DNA of 64,000 nucleotides from Acorus gramineus (taxonomy: Eukaryota > Streptophyta > Magnoliopsida > Acorales > Acoraceae): the NCBI GenBank assembly GCA_030737835.1, contig CM060854.1, positions 8,070,860 through 8,134,859 on the forward strand, written 5' to 3'. Positions 46,101 to 58,898 of the stretch are shown here, piece after piece. The stretch's first letter is position 1. Each line of letters opens with the position of its first letter. A program made the translations under genes and the position numbers. The notes under the pieces were generated by a model that did no database searches, had not been told where the DNA came from, and saw only the letters and a program-made list of their open reading frames with translations.

Positions 46101-49100
46101 TCAACTATTGAATATACGGATTATGGGGAAAAAGAGAAAACTATAGAAGTTATATATTCAGCTTAATATTATTATTTAATAATTCTACGGTTTTGTGCAT
46201 ATATACCAATATGTCAAAAGTAAGAAATGCCCAACATGCAGTCAGATTATTATCCTGATTTATTCTAGAGAACACCCCCCCCCCCCCCCCCCAACAACCC
46301 CCCGCACGCTCTCACGCGTCATTTATGGATTTTCATCTGGTCTCTATTGTTTCTTCAAGTTTTAATTGTTGAAATTCTAAATCTGATGGAGGAGAAAGAT
46401 GACAGAAAAAGAGGACTAACAGAGGAGATGATATCACATATACTAAAAGACTACATACATTTTCAATTTTTCCATAATAATTTGGAGAACAATCACCATC
46501 ATTTATAGTCTCACATAAACTGTTCTCATATTATTTATGATTTGGTAATGATTTAATCAAATTCAATCTTCCAACTAATCATGAACGTATTTGATTGAGA
46601 TTTAGATTTAATTTCTCAATCAAATCTCTCTCATAATTATCCTCCACTATCAATCCCTTCCTAATCCTAATTGAATTGTGTTGAGGCCATGTCAGCAAGA
46701 AAGGCGGTGATGACAAGTAAAATATTGGTGCTATAAATGCATCATCATAACATGGCTTTGGATGTATTGTATTTGACAATGTGACCACATCCAATATATG
46801 AACTGTGGAACTGTTAGGATAGCTTCTATATTATCATATTAAAATGTAGATGGACTATGGACTATGGACAACACAATATCATAGAGAACAGGAGATTTTT
46901 CATGTACATATTTATGTCTAATATTATTACATTTTGTGGCTAACAATCTTAGATTTGGAATAAAATCCCGAGGGAGTAACCTGGTCATGAGTGTTAAATG
47001 GAAGTGTGAAACCAAAGTCCAGCAAAAGTGTAGAATTTGGAAACTTCCCATATCTTATCAGAACCTGCACAGGACTCAAAGTTGAAAAAATCTCAACAGC
47101 CAATAACATGCTGCAATTTGAATTTCAAAACCTAAAACAAGAACATTATAAAAATTACTGAATGCCAAAAATCATATGCTTTAGACCATTACGTACTTAC
47201 TGGAAACATTTTAATCTACAAATCATGAAAATGAAGCTAAAATTTTATTATTTTAAAAAATATGAAACATTTCCATAGCTCATGACAGTTCAATTTTATA
47301 AGAAATAAGTACTCAAACAAAAAAAAAAAGAATGCATATAAAATAAATGCCAGGGATAAGAAGATTATTAAGGACAGAAACCATTCCACAAAATGCTCGA
47401 ATCAACTCAAATGGATCAAAGTTGTTTTCTTAATGATGTGCTGGACAAAGTCCATGGAATGCATCCATGTAACTCTATTCAAGGTCTATAAATTCATTCA
47501 TATGAGATGTTAGGTGAACAATGATCTATAATTCATCTCCAAAAGATGATCTTGAGTTTTCAATATCACAAGCAACATTTCAATTCACGGGTTTGGGTCA
47601 AAACAAACAATTTATAATGAACACCTCATCCTAATTATCAAAATTAAACATATGTTCAACTGAGCAGAGAGAGACCACATCTAGAGCCAAAAATTATACA
47701 AAAAGTCTCCTAAAGTTTGGTTGAAGCAGCTAATTCAACCAGAAAGTGAAGTGTACTTTTTAAACCTTACACATGGTTAAGATTTAGAGTCAACAAAATA
47801 GTGGTTTGAGTGGTACCTGGGAACAATCCCTCACAATTCACACTGGTTTGTTTGATATTTTGAATGCAGAAGGTCCATAATATAATGCAGGAAAAACTTA
47901 ACAGATATATTTGGCGATGAAAGTCATAAATTTGTGACGGAGAACTGTCATAACGTCCAATCAGATAATTACAGTTGCCAACTATTTATTCATGAGTTTA
48001 GACATTAGTATCAATGCTCAAAACAAAGTGAAAACGCAAGTATATGTTCCCCACACAACAAAACCTTCTATATCTTGGAACCCATTTTGAAGATTTTTGC
48101 CAATCAAATTTAATAATAATAACAACATAATAGCAAAGATTTTCTTCAGTTATTGCTGTTGTCGACTTGAATATCGGAGGCCTACCCACCAACTGGCCTT
48201 GACCAGGAATTAAGCATTTTAGCACATTTACTCAATAGCTAACTACAAGGCTTTGTTTGGAATCCACAGGCAAGTAGAAGTTAACAACTGATCAGAAAAT
48301 TGTTTCAATCCTATTGTAGATCCTTCTCAATCTTCCATGATGTGCCTCATAGAGATAAAGCTTGTAATTTGTAAATATTGCTTTGTTAAGTGTTACTACT
48401 TACTAGTTAGATTGCTATGTTGGTTGTTTGTATTATATTATTACTGATCTGATACAAGCAGATATGTGTTTTGTCTTAAGAATCACTCATCTTCTTTTTT
48501 TAAAAAAATCCTTAGACTATAGTGACAACTGACAAATTTTCATGCTTTTGCACAGTACTATTTGAGAACAATAGAAGCCAATCACATGGCTAAAGAAATG
48601 AACCATGGTAACGACAATGGCATTGTCAAGACAATTGGCATATGTGGACAGCACATGAGCAATTTAGAATGGACAACCTACACACACAAAATCATACTTT
48701 TCAATGTCAAATCAAAATCCATTACTTTTCAGAGTGATTCAAAACAAGAAAATATGGGCAAGTTACTGAAGAGGTATCCAACCTGCTCACCAATACCATA
48801 ATCACGATCTGCTATGACCTGCATGGAGAAGTTCAAAAGTATGAAATAAATCTTTCTATAGATTATAATTTTCAATATTGGTATATGCTAGAACATTTTC
48901 AATTGAACACAATTTTCATTCACACACTTTTGTTCAAATCAAATGCTTTAGACATGAATCCTTTTTTTGTCCCAGACAGCAAACATTGTGCTCCATTTTT
49001 TCATCAAGATGAAGTAAAACAAAATGTTCAATGACGACTAACCCACATAATCACACAATGTAACCAGCTTACACATCAACACAATGAGTGAATCGTAGCA

Positions 49101-52100
49101 TGTCCTTTGGCAGTACTTCAGAGGATAAACCATGTTTTCTACAGGATTATTCCATTTGAAAATCTTAATGAGAAAGAATACACAAGCAAGCACAATTTAT
49201 CGTGAAAACCCAGTTCTTGTCAACCACGCAAGCATGTCAACCAGCAAAACATGTGCTAGACATGTCAGACGTATATACATTCTATTAATTACTAAGGATG
49301 AACATGTAGTGGAAACATCTCAAAGCTTATAATCTGGTGGATTCAGTTGTCACATATTACTCAGCCAGAGAAAAAAAAATAGTCAACATAGAAACATACA
49401 GTAAATCATGGCTAATACTACTACAATGAAATTATTTTACTCCATCATATACTTCATGACATGGACGGTAACGTTCCTCTTGCCATTTGCCTTCCCTGTG
49501 ACAAATGAAGTGCTATTCAGAATTGCTAGCTACCAGGTCCTTCATGAGTGCACAAAGAACATCAAGAGTCAAGACTGATTATCACTGTGCAGGATTAGTA
49601 TTTAACACACTCCATTTCACTGCCTAACCTTACAAGGAACCCTATAGAGTATTGATTGGATCTTCTTCAAATAGTAACAAATCCCTTGATGAAAGGAATC
49701 ATAACAACTCAACATCTCCAGCTGTTAAAACTGATTCCTAAAAGATAGGAATGTGCTGTAATCTGTTACCATTTTCTGTCTATATTTATAACCCCTGTAC
49801 ACAGCTATGTAACGATTTAAGTAAAAGATAAAAAGAAGGATCTTCTGTTTTTCATGGTATCAGAGCTTTCTAGTCCATTGACCTCCGATCCATAGACCTT
49901 TCCTTCAACACCTACTCATGGCGTCCTACTCATCCTCTTCCTCCTCCACAACAACTCCTTCTCTCTCTTCCACTCTACCCTCCATTAGTGTTCGTCTGGA
50001 TAACAAGAACTATCTCCTGTGGAAGACCCGCTTCAAACCATTCCTCCAGGCATACCAAATGCTGGACCATGTTGAAGGTGTTGCTGTCTCTCCTCCTCCA
50101 ACTCTGCCTGCTGCCAATGACAAAGAGTCCCCAACTCCCAATCCTGAGTACCAGCCATGGCTTTTGTGTGATCAACTGGCGCTCGGCTGGATTCTCAATT
50201 CCGTGGATGATTCCATCATCACTCACCTTACTAACGTCGATACCTCCCACGATGCTTGGTTGACTCTTGAGCGGCACTACTCCCAGCAATACCAAGCGCG
50301 GGTCATGCAACTCCGCACCCAGTTTCATCAAGGGATTTGTTACTATTTGAAGAAGATCCAATCAATATGAAAAACAGAAGATCCTTCTTTTTATCTTTTA
50401 CTTAAATCGTTACATAGCTGTGTACAGGGATTATACATATAGACAAAAAATGGTAACAGATTACAGCACATTCGTATCTTTTAGGAATCAGTTTTAACAG
50501 CTGGAGATGTTGAGTTGTTATGATTCCTTTCATCAAGGGATTTGTTACTATTTGAAGAAGATCCGATCAATACTTCCCCGCAAGTTGATGGGCGATCTTT
50601 GACCAACAACTTGGAACGAAGAGCAGTAAAGCGGGAGGTGGTCAGGGCCTTGGTGAAAATGTCTGCAATTTGATCAAGAGAGGCGATGAACTGAATGTGA
50701 AGCTGACCACGGGCAACACGCTCACGAACAAAGTGGTAGTCGATCTCAATATGTTTGGTCCGAGCGTGGAAGACTGGGTTCGCAGTCAAATAAATGGCAG
50801 AGACATTATCACACCAGAGAGTTGGGGAAGAAGCAAGAGGAACACCAAGTTCATGTAGAAGACTTTCAATCCACATCACCTCGCAAGTGGCATTGGCAAG
50901 TGCTTTGTATTCAGATTCTGTACTGGACCGTGAAACGGTGCGTTGTTTCTTGGAACTCCAAGATATGAGGTTGGAGCCCAGAAAGATAGAGAAACCACCA
51001 ACAGACCTTCAGCAAAGGGCATGCATTACCACAGGTTCAGTATTTCCTATTCAAAATCTTCGTATTTCATCCACTGGGAGCATGGAGATAGGGGGTTAGA
51101 GATATGTACATACATACATTGCATTCTCTCACATGCAATCCTTCACTCTTATATATGGGCTACTTGTTTTCAATCATTAATTGAGTTCCATTTTATCAAC
51201 CACAAATTCACACCTACCTGGACCTCTAGTCAATTTACACATTTTTTGAACCACCATTAACATATCTCCATACATTGCATGTGTCCAGACATTGCTTCTT
51301 TACTTTGATGACTCTTACTATTAGAAGGAACTAAAAGTCTAAAAATGAACCACTCTATACATTATATCTATAGGTTGTATAACTAAATTATAATTTAGAA
51401 ACCAGTCTAATACATGCAGACAATGATTCATAGACTCATGTCATTCTCTTCAAAATTGGGCATGTAGCCTATGGATGTTAAAACACCAAGGTTTGAGAAA
51501 CCAAAGTGATGTTAAAAATAAAGGTACCCATAAAGAATAGGACTAGATTTTCCCTTGAAAGTAAGCAAACGCGAACATACCTCTGAAATTTCCTTTTCTT
51601 CGTCACTCAGTAAGACGGCGTCAGATAACCCATCATGGTTCAAAAAATCTGCAAATGGAATCTAAACATTATCGGTTACTTACCACTTCGATTAACAGTA
51701 ACACTCATGGTAGATGCGTTTTTTACAGAACTGAAACTGAATTATGACATTACCAAGGACAATCCATTTGTTGTTCCCCATGCGCGAGATGCAACTGCAT
51801 GGATCCAAGATAATTCTATTAGCTTTAATAGCAAAATGAGAGTCTATTAAATAGCTAGGAAATCTAAACAGCACATTACATATTTGAGGAGAAATGATTT
51901 GAGAATGAAACAGAAACTTAAATTGAGACCCCATGACCGGTGCATAGAAGCTACACTCCATAACAAAAATGATGAACATATTTCATATATAAGTGGAAAG
52001 GTACCAAGTATAACTAATGGCATGATAACAGAAATCACAGAGCAGAAGAGAATTTTAAAGAGCAATGTATAATACAACAACTCATAGAACAAACTTGCCA

Positions 52101-55100
52101 AATAAAAACCTTAATTCAAATCAGCCAGCATCATGTAGTAGAGCTGTTACAACCACAATAAGAAAACAAAAGGACGCACAATTCAGACGTCTTTCATCCC
52201 ATGCTGAAAAGAGCGTCTCTGTCAAATTGAATCACTATAAGCCTCCTTCTCTGATGCATATTGCATGGACATTCAAATCCTTAGATTGAAATATATGAGA
52301 CATTTGAGGGACATTTATCAGTTTAGATTAAAATATCATCTTCTTTCAAAAGGTCAGTCGCATTTTCTTCAAGGCAACCAAAGTAGGAATTGAAGGTGAT
52401 TCTATAGGTTTACAATTTAATTTTTTTAATATACGGGTACATGTAAATGTGTGTAAAAGTTAATATATTTTAACATCAATGGTGTTAACTTAAAAATATG
52501 TCTCTGCTTATACAATTAAGTCGCTTGACTTTGCATGCCAGAAGATGACTAAACTGTTGGAGAAAAGATATGAGAGTTGGGAAGTAGGTGCCAGACAGTC
52601 TGTTCACAAGTTAAATGGAATGGAGTTCTTGAAATGACTAGTACACCCTTCTGCCACGTGGATTTTTATTTATTTTTTTTGTTTGAAAGAAGGTAGACAA
52701 TCTTCCACAATTCATTAATTATGACTGGGGGACGATTTGTCACATAAGAAACAAAGTAAATTGAACCTGTCAGCATGGAGCCATAGTTGATGTAACTACT
52801 GTCCCACTGAACCACACCCTTTCACATGATACTTGAACAAAAATTCACTGTAACTCCAGACATGTACAAAGTAGCATCAAAATATCAAAACATCCAAGTA
52901 AAGCCTACTAATAAAAAATTAGTAGACTAGATGAGATCATCAAAAAAATTCAATTAAAAATGTATTTTAGTGTTATGGAGTACCACAAAACCAGTAAAAT
53001 AATGGTGAAACAAACATACCTAATGCATATGCATGCATGAAATCCTCAATTGTACAGTCTCCAAAAATATTTCGGAACCGTTCAAGTACCTGGAATCATA
53101 AGTTAATGGGAAAACCTTAAATATGATGCACATCAAAAAGCATCAACAAGTAATTAATCATGGTTGTTCTTTTCCCAAGTTTTTTTTAAAGCCAAGTTGC
53201 TGTGTGCCTTAGCCTTTACAAATCAGTGGATTCAACGTGAGAGTACAAAATTATGCAGAGGAAGATGAATTCCCTTTTTCTTTCACAGGATGCATGACCC
53301 TATGTTCACCACCAAGGAAGGACTATCTTGGGTTGAACCTTTAGGGGAAACACCCTATCAGTGATGTAAGAGGATATGGTAGCTTGCTTCCCTAATATTA
53401 GCATGTGAAGGCAATGAATTTAGTATATAAATGTTTTGTTTTGCTTAATTTATAGATTAGATTATATCATCCGCCTCATTTTGGGCGTTCCTTATTCATA
53501 AATAAAAACAATAACCAGGCCACACTTCTACAACTCTTCATTTACATATCTGTTGAAGATTAATAAATTTGTGAAGTGGACAGCAGAATCCCCTGAAACA
53601 CACACAATAAATCTAATAATCTATACAGTAGCATGAATTTCCGGAGTCTGTCAAATAACATACACCGTAGTGGACCGTTATCCAAGAAAAATTTGGACCT
53701 CTAATGGCACGTCCAACTTCCATTCTTGCTTTGGAGAACTTAGCTTGAGCCCACTATCAGAAATTCATATAAATCAGAATGAGAACCTCCCGTTATTAGA
53801 CCACCTCCACATTTTCCTATCAAATGTCATCAAATCAATCTCCTCAGCTTTCAATACCGCCAAATATCATAAAGCACATCAAGAAGATGAGCTCAACACC
53901 TCATGCAAAAACACAGACTTGGACAATGCTTTCACATGAGGATCCTCTCAACCTTAACATTTGCCTGCAATTTTCCAACTTCCAAGGATCCCCATCTCCT
54001 CATGAATCTTCATCCAAAAACTAACATTTGCCTGCTACCATGTGGCAGGTATATCATATGTCCCTGCTTTCATCATTCACATTGACCCAAAAGAATCCCT
54101 CTGCTCCTTCTCTATTATGTCGCCCAAAGTCCAACAAAAAGGAATGCCATCTACGCTTGACAACCATTAGCACCCTCAAATCCCTGGTGCATAGAGTTTG
54201 CATGGTGCCATTGAACTTGAGCACCCCCCAAAATTCCTTTGTATACCTGACAACAAACACACTGTTCATGAAAAAGTGGACAACAGATTCCCCTAGAAAG
54301 ACCCACACAATATATCCATTCCCTGGCATGAATCTCCAGAGTCTTTCAAATATCACACACTGTGGTGGACCATTATCCAAGCAAAAATTTGGACATCTAA
54401 TGGCACATTCAACTTCCATGCTTGCTTTGCAGAACTGAACCTGAGTCCACCACCAGATATTAAGTCATAAAATCAGAGTGAGAACCTCCCCACCCCAACT
54501 CCATATTTTTCTCTCACATGTCCTCCAATCAATCTCCTACGCATTCAATGCCTCCAAATTTCTGCTTAACCAGTCTTACAACAATAACTGCAGCAGCAAA
54601 AAATTTCATGCAAAACAAAAACTGCAGCAGCAGCAACAAAAACCTTATCCCAACAACTTGTGTCGGCTACATGATTCAGCTTAAATAATCCAAAATCTAA
54701 AAGTCATATTAGAGGATAAGAAAATAAGGAAAAAAGTACAATGGAAAAATTAGAATGTTGCTTAGTGTATGGATCTTGTAAAGTACACATTATTTAAAAA
54801 TGAATGTACCAGTCTGACTGCTGAAAACTCTCTATTAATGCAAGATTGAACATTGATGGTTTCTTGGTATAATGAGCTCTTTCGAATCATCTCCAATTCA
54901 TCTTTGCTCCAAAATATCTGAATGGATCACAAAGAATTGTGTCAATTCACTAATAAATATAGTCTTCATGAAGTTATCCTGAAAGTAAAGTAATTATAAT
55001 AAAATATATGTATTGATGAAGAAGCATTGACGGAACCAAAAATCAAAATAAAATAAATCTTATCCAAACAAATAGAAAATAAATATAAATATGATAATGA

Positions 55101-58100
55101 ACCAAAGAGAAACAGTAATATAAAACATGAACTAATGTACTAATATGGATGAGGAAATGTAAAAATTTGTACTAAGGAGGATCACTGGATCAGGTTAGCA
55201 TCAAAAGAGTAAACGACAAAAACATGGAAGAGACTAATTCGGGCTTGGCTAAAGTATCAACCAAATCATTAGCAAATTTTTAGCATCTCCTACTTTGATC
55301 TCCATCTAGCAATATCCCGCAAAATGCCATTTGTTTACAGTGACCTGCCGACTATCAAATGGGTTACAAATAACAAGCAACTCCTCTCATTTATGATAAT
55401 TTTCCTTGTCTGATTCCTTTAAATTTATATACTAGGGGTTTATTTTGTTAGGCAAGTGGTGGGAAACCCAAGACCCCATGGTTGCATATTCCAAGGTTTT
55501 TATATTGTCAGTTTGTGATGTCTTTCAGTGTGTACCATCTTATAGTACTCCACTTCAAATATTTTCTTTAGTGCAGATGAATTTAGCATTGGGGTGTTTC
55601 CAAACTAATGACAAGAACATTAGCATGGTATCATACAAAAATTATATGCATTTAGATAGATCCCCTTCATCCATGGAACAAGCCTATTGCTATCAATTTC
55701 CAGATGTATATATGAATACCGTGTTATGCATTTCTGCAACAGGAGGGAGACTAGTGATATAAGGTGCCCACTCAGAGTCCTGCACCAAGAAAATGTAAAT
55801 TAGTAAGACATTGTACAGCTCTTTATGATTCAACTATACAAATTGCTTTGTTTTCCTCCCTCCCCAACAACTTATTTATGAACTAAGTCCACCAACTTGA
55901 AAGAAATAGAGAATGATACCTCACCCAATTTCTTCTCGGCTAGAAGAACCATAACAACCTGTGTAATTTTTCCTATGCTATCGGGGATCAATTGTGCAAC
56001 TTCTGGAATCATGTTCTGTGGCGTTATGTGCTACACAATAAAAGAGACAAGATAAGGTTGACAATTTACAGGTTAGCCCATAATTATTACTACAATATCT
56101 TATGAGGAGTCCAAGGATAACATACAAGACTGTACGGAACCTTCAAGAGACAATCACCAGCATGTATAAACTTGGATGCAAATAATGACCTGCACTTAAA
56201 ATGCAGTCATTGAGAGGCCATAATGATGTCAGATGTTTTTTTTTAGGAAGAAAGTTTGACAATCTACCACAATTTTATTAATCATCATACTACAAAATCA
56301 AAAAGCAGGAAAAAGGAAAGGCAAAGATTATACGATGACAGAAGTCAATATCATATTGGTGAAAGTTTTTAAATATGAAAAATCCAGAACATAATGCAGT
56401 CATGTCCAGAACATAATGCATTCAATTTGATTCCATGCTTCCATGATTATGGGTTTCTGAAATCAGCATTTGTTATTGTATGTAGAAAGTGGACTATTTG
56501 ACTAAGTAAGGAGGTCGGACCCATTGAACTTGGGCCTCCATACTAATCTGAGAGGATATAAGCTTCAAATTGTTTGAAGGGGTCATCCTTTTCCCTTTAT
56601 TTTCCTTTTGGTTTTCTTTTGGTTTCCTTTTATGGCTCTTTGCTTTTTTTTTCACTTGGAGACCCCTTGTCTCTTGTTTCTGTTGTTCAATGGGCGACCA
56701 CTTAATAATATGAATCTTCTCTCAAGTGGAAAAATTATGTATAGTGGAAAAATTCTGCACAAGAAAACTCAAATAGTGTGTGAGGGTTCTAGAGCAAGCT
56801 AAGTGCGGAATAACAGAAGCCCCATTCACGCCACTTTGCTTCAGTCATTCAAATTTGTAAGATAACGTTTGTACGCTAAACAAGATAAAGTGAGTGGCCC
56901 TTCTATGGACCATTTCCCTTTATTCTATACTTAAATTTTGTTCTTTGGTGGCAAGTTTATATGCAAAGGTTTAACTACCTAAAGTTGGGCATGTCAGACT
57001 CCCAAGTGCTAAACTCTGATGCAGCATGAAGTGTCTTTGGTGACTTCGTTTCATCATTTGTATGGGAGAATTTTGGTATCCGTAAGGTATTAGATAGTAG
57101 ATTGCACATCTACTTGTCTAGGTCCCATTTCTATTTCTCCGTTTCCTTTTTCTCCGAAACTGTACCCAAATATTTCGTTATAAGAAATGGACTTTGGTGA
57201 TAGGGCTCATACCATTGTTTGAAAAAAAAAAAATAGGCATGTCAGAATGGTAACTATAATCAAAATAATGAAAAGAAAAGAAAAGTCCAAGGAGCCAAAT
57301 TGCTTCAATTTTAGAAGATATAAAATCAGGATGCAACAAGTGCCAAACAATTCTTATTCAGACCAAATTAATGTATGCTCACTTGAAAAACATAACAAAG
57401 TTCAATATATTAAAAGACAAACACCATTAAAAGAAAATTCAAAACAATTCCTACCAGCCAAATTGAGCATGTAACTACATGGAATATGAGTGAGTAAAAC
57501 CTGCCATAGATGGAGCGCCCAAGTGAGAGTGCACTGGATATTTCGGTCCCCGCCTTTTGTTGTAGCCATGACAAAAATTCATGGTCTTCAGTGCTTACCC
57601 AATGACCCTGCTCCGGTGATATATAAATCGATGTTAAAAAAAAATTTCACAAATTTTTCAAGAAAATCAGATGCACCCTATTTGAAAACTCAAAAAATAT
57701 ATTATGTTGCGACTGATTTTCAAGAAAATCAGACGCAAGGGAATTTCATGTATGAAATAAACAGCAATGCATGATCAATAATATTGGGGTATAATCAGAC
57801 ATATAATAAGCGAGAAATCATAGCCGACGCGGATATAATGAGTCCAGATCTAGTCAGGCCTGGTACCACCTGTATGGCCAATTAATCAAACTACTAAGAG
57901 AGTGACGTACTCAACAATTGGTTATACAATTCAATTAATAAGTTATGCGGTTCGATACTGATGTTACTTAGGCCTGACTGGATCCGGACCCGAATATAAT
58001 GCTACAGACGCTCCACAGTTCAATACAATGCATACGAAGCATTCCCCAAAGTGTTCAAGATGCAGATTTTTTACTAAATCAAAGTTTTCCAGACCAACTG

Positions 58101-58360
58101 GGCAGCATAATCAATTCAGTCTCACACTCAAATCGCTTGTTGGTGCCTGTTATTACATATATGAGCATATATTGCAAACATAGTAGCGACAATCATTGAT
58201 CATCATCATATTATTATGTAAACACAAACACACACAGAATAGATAGAGAGAGAGAGAACATTGGAACCTTTGAGGAGAAGCGGATGACGGGACGTAGAGG
58301 GAGGAGGAAACGGTGGCGATGGAAAAAGAAAATGGCGATCCGATTAGTCAAACACGACAT
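43113..58360 (-). CDS. SET-domain protein-lysine methyltransferase, Rubisco-LSMT-like, with one frameshift
   Basis: Fifteen exons: complement(join(43113..43286, 44518..44666, 44769..44857, 45035..45168, 46981..47064, 48783..48818, 51581..51661, 51754..51794, 53020..53090, 54810..54917, 55720..55779, 55920..56030, 56126..56189, 57501..57607, 58268..58360)). About 466 residues. Order: an organelle-type leader rich in Arg/Phe; a split SET domain with [73 protein letters not shown] and [15 protein letters not shown]; then the LSMT substrate-binding region ([25 protein letters not shown]). I relate it to Arabidopsis At1g24610-like proteins, from memory. All introns are GT-AG. Exon phases agree except exon 7, which has four A where three are needed (53040-53043), shifting the frame between EDF and MHAYAL. 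The start (58360) was chosen for the leader; an in-frame ATG at 58465 is the alternative. The substrate is unknown. Confidence 0.85.
43403..43450 (+). repeat. 2 x 24-bp perfect tandem repeat
   Basis: gcgattcggtgtctatgaca-type units at 43403 and 43427, in the last intron of the SET-domain gene. Confidence 0.85.
46275..46292. repeat. Poly-C tract (18 C)
   Basis: Mononucleotide run in an intron of the SET-domain gene; its length is likely unreliable in an assembly. Confidence 0.9.
49650..49854 (+). repeat. Copia LTR, forward copy
   Basis: 205 bp, starts TATTGATTGG and ends TTTTTCA directly before the primer site. The start is TA, not the usual TG. The same start occurs in the inverted copy, so it predates the rearrangement. 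Confidence 0.85.
49918..50322 (+). pseudogene. Copia gag, truncated
   Basis: Starts at an ATG 51 nt after the primer site. The frame has a Ser-rich start, then [35 protein letters not shown] and [20 protein letters not shown]: the UBN2/gag-polypeptide pattern of plant Copia elements. It breaks off after QLRTQ, where the inverted LTR head begins. The following residues [10 protein letters not shown] come from LTR sequence. The zinc knuckle and all of pol are lost. Confidence 0.88.
50368..50572 (-). repeat. Copia LTR, inverted copy
   Basis: 205 bp, about 97 percent like 49650-49854 by eye. It is preceded on the minus strand by a purine tract (GCGGGGAAG), the expected polypurine primer, so this is the 3' LTR of the minus-strand piece. 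Confidence 0.85.
50481..51006 (-). pseudogene. Copia pol C-terminus (RNase H), fragment
   Basis: The minus frame reads [20 protein letters not shown], then [50 protein letters not shown] and [11 protein letters not shown]: the hallmark Copia RNase H end. It runs open to a stop inside the LTR, as in complete elements. Upstream of about 51006 the frame is lost (a TGA before RSVGG), where the element is truncated. Confidence 0.9.
53576..54560. repeat. Imperfect tandem duplication, about 690-700-bp period, in a SET-gene intron
   Basis: gtggacagcagaatcccct (53576) recurs as gtggacaacagattcccct (54276). ggaccgttatccaag recurs as ggaccattatccaag, and tcaatctcctcagctttcaa as tcaatctcctacgcattcaa. 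The units differ at perhaps 15-20 percent, so it is old. A 136-codon plus frame and its minus shadow have no recognised domain. Confidence 0.7.
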
Positions 58361-58898
58361 AGCACGATTTCCGATGCTCTTCGTTTCCTCTCGCTTTGGT
58401 GGGTCTTCAGCGGATAATGCTTGCCGGCTTGAGGAGCTGAAGAGGCTGTTTATTTTTAGGCGCATACTACACAGTGTGCTTTTAACATCCCAAACTGCAG
58501 TCTCCAGTACTTGTCTAAGCACATTTGATTGCACGATTGGACGCGCTTTTGTTTTTTAAAAAACTAAAATCGTGCAGTTAAATAGGACAGTTTTTTACAG
58601 AATCAAAAGCTGGATTCCTTTTAATTTTTCTCTCGAAATCTGTGTTTTAAAAAGCTCAAAAACAACGCTTTCGGAATCGATTTTTTGAATTGAAAAACAA
58701 CTTTGTCTGTCAAACATTAAACTTCTTTCAAATATTTATTTTTGAATTAAAAAAAAAAACATCCTAAAAAAATCAAAGTCTAAAATCATTTTAAAAAACA
58801 GCTTTATTCTAAAAGCTACTTTTCAATCTGTGTTTCCAAACGGACCCTAAATGAAAAAAATGTTAAAAGAATCTTTCATATATGTATCTATGTCTATA

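Larger units (their letters stand above)
49650..51006. mobile_element. Rearranged Copia LTR retrotransposon with inverted LTRs
   Basis: Order on the plus strand: a full LTR (49650-49854, plus); primer site TGGTATCAGAGC (49855-49866); gag start (49918-50322, plus); an inverted 45-bp LTR head (50323-50367); a full inverted LTR (50368-50572); and the end of pol RNase H (minus, to about 51006). Read on the minus strand, the inverted LTR ends TTTTTCA and is followed at once by a second LTR start, TATTGATTGG. This is an exact LTR-LTR junction. Both full LTRs are 205 bp and differ at about five positions, so the insertion is fairly young. Protease, integrase and reverse transcriptase are missing. 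It lies in the SET-domain gene intron 48819-51580. Confidence 0.88.

Noticed and set aside
51847-52101. Candidate exon reading [12 protein letters not shown] for the SET gene
   Set aside because: It does not match the SET motif and breaks phase. The exon at 51754-51794 ([12 protein letters not shown]) fits both phase and motif.
54028-54438. 136-codon plus-strand frame and its 121-codon minus partner
   Set aside because: Inside a SET-gene intron and part of the old 690-700-bp tandem duplication; no domain was recognised and the other unit does not keep the frame.
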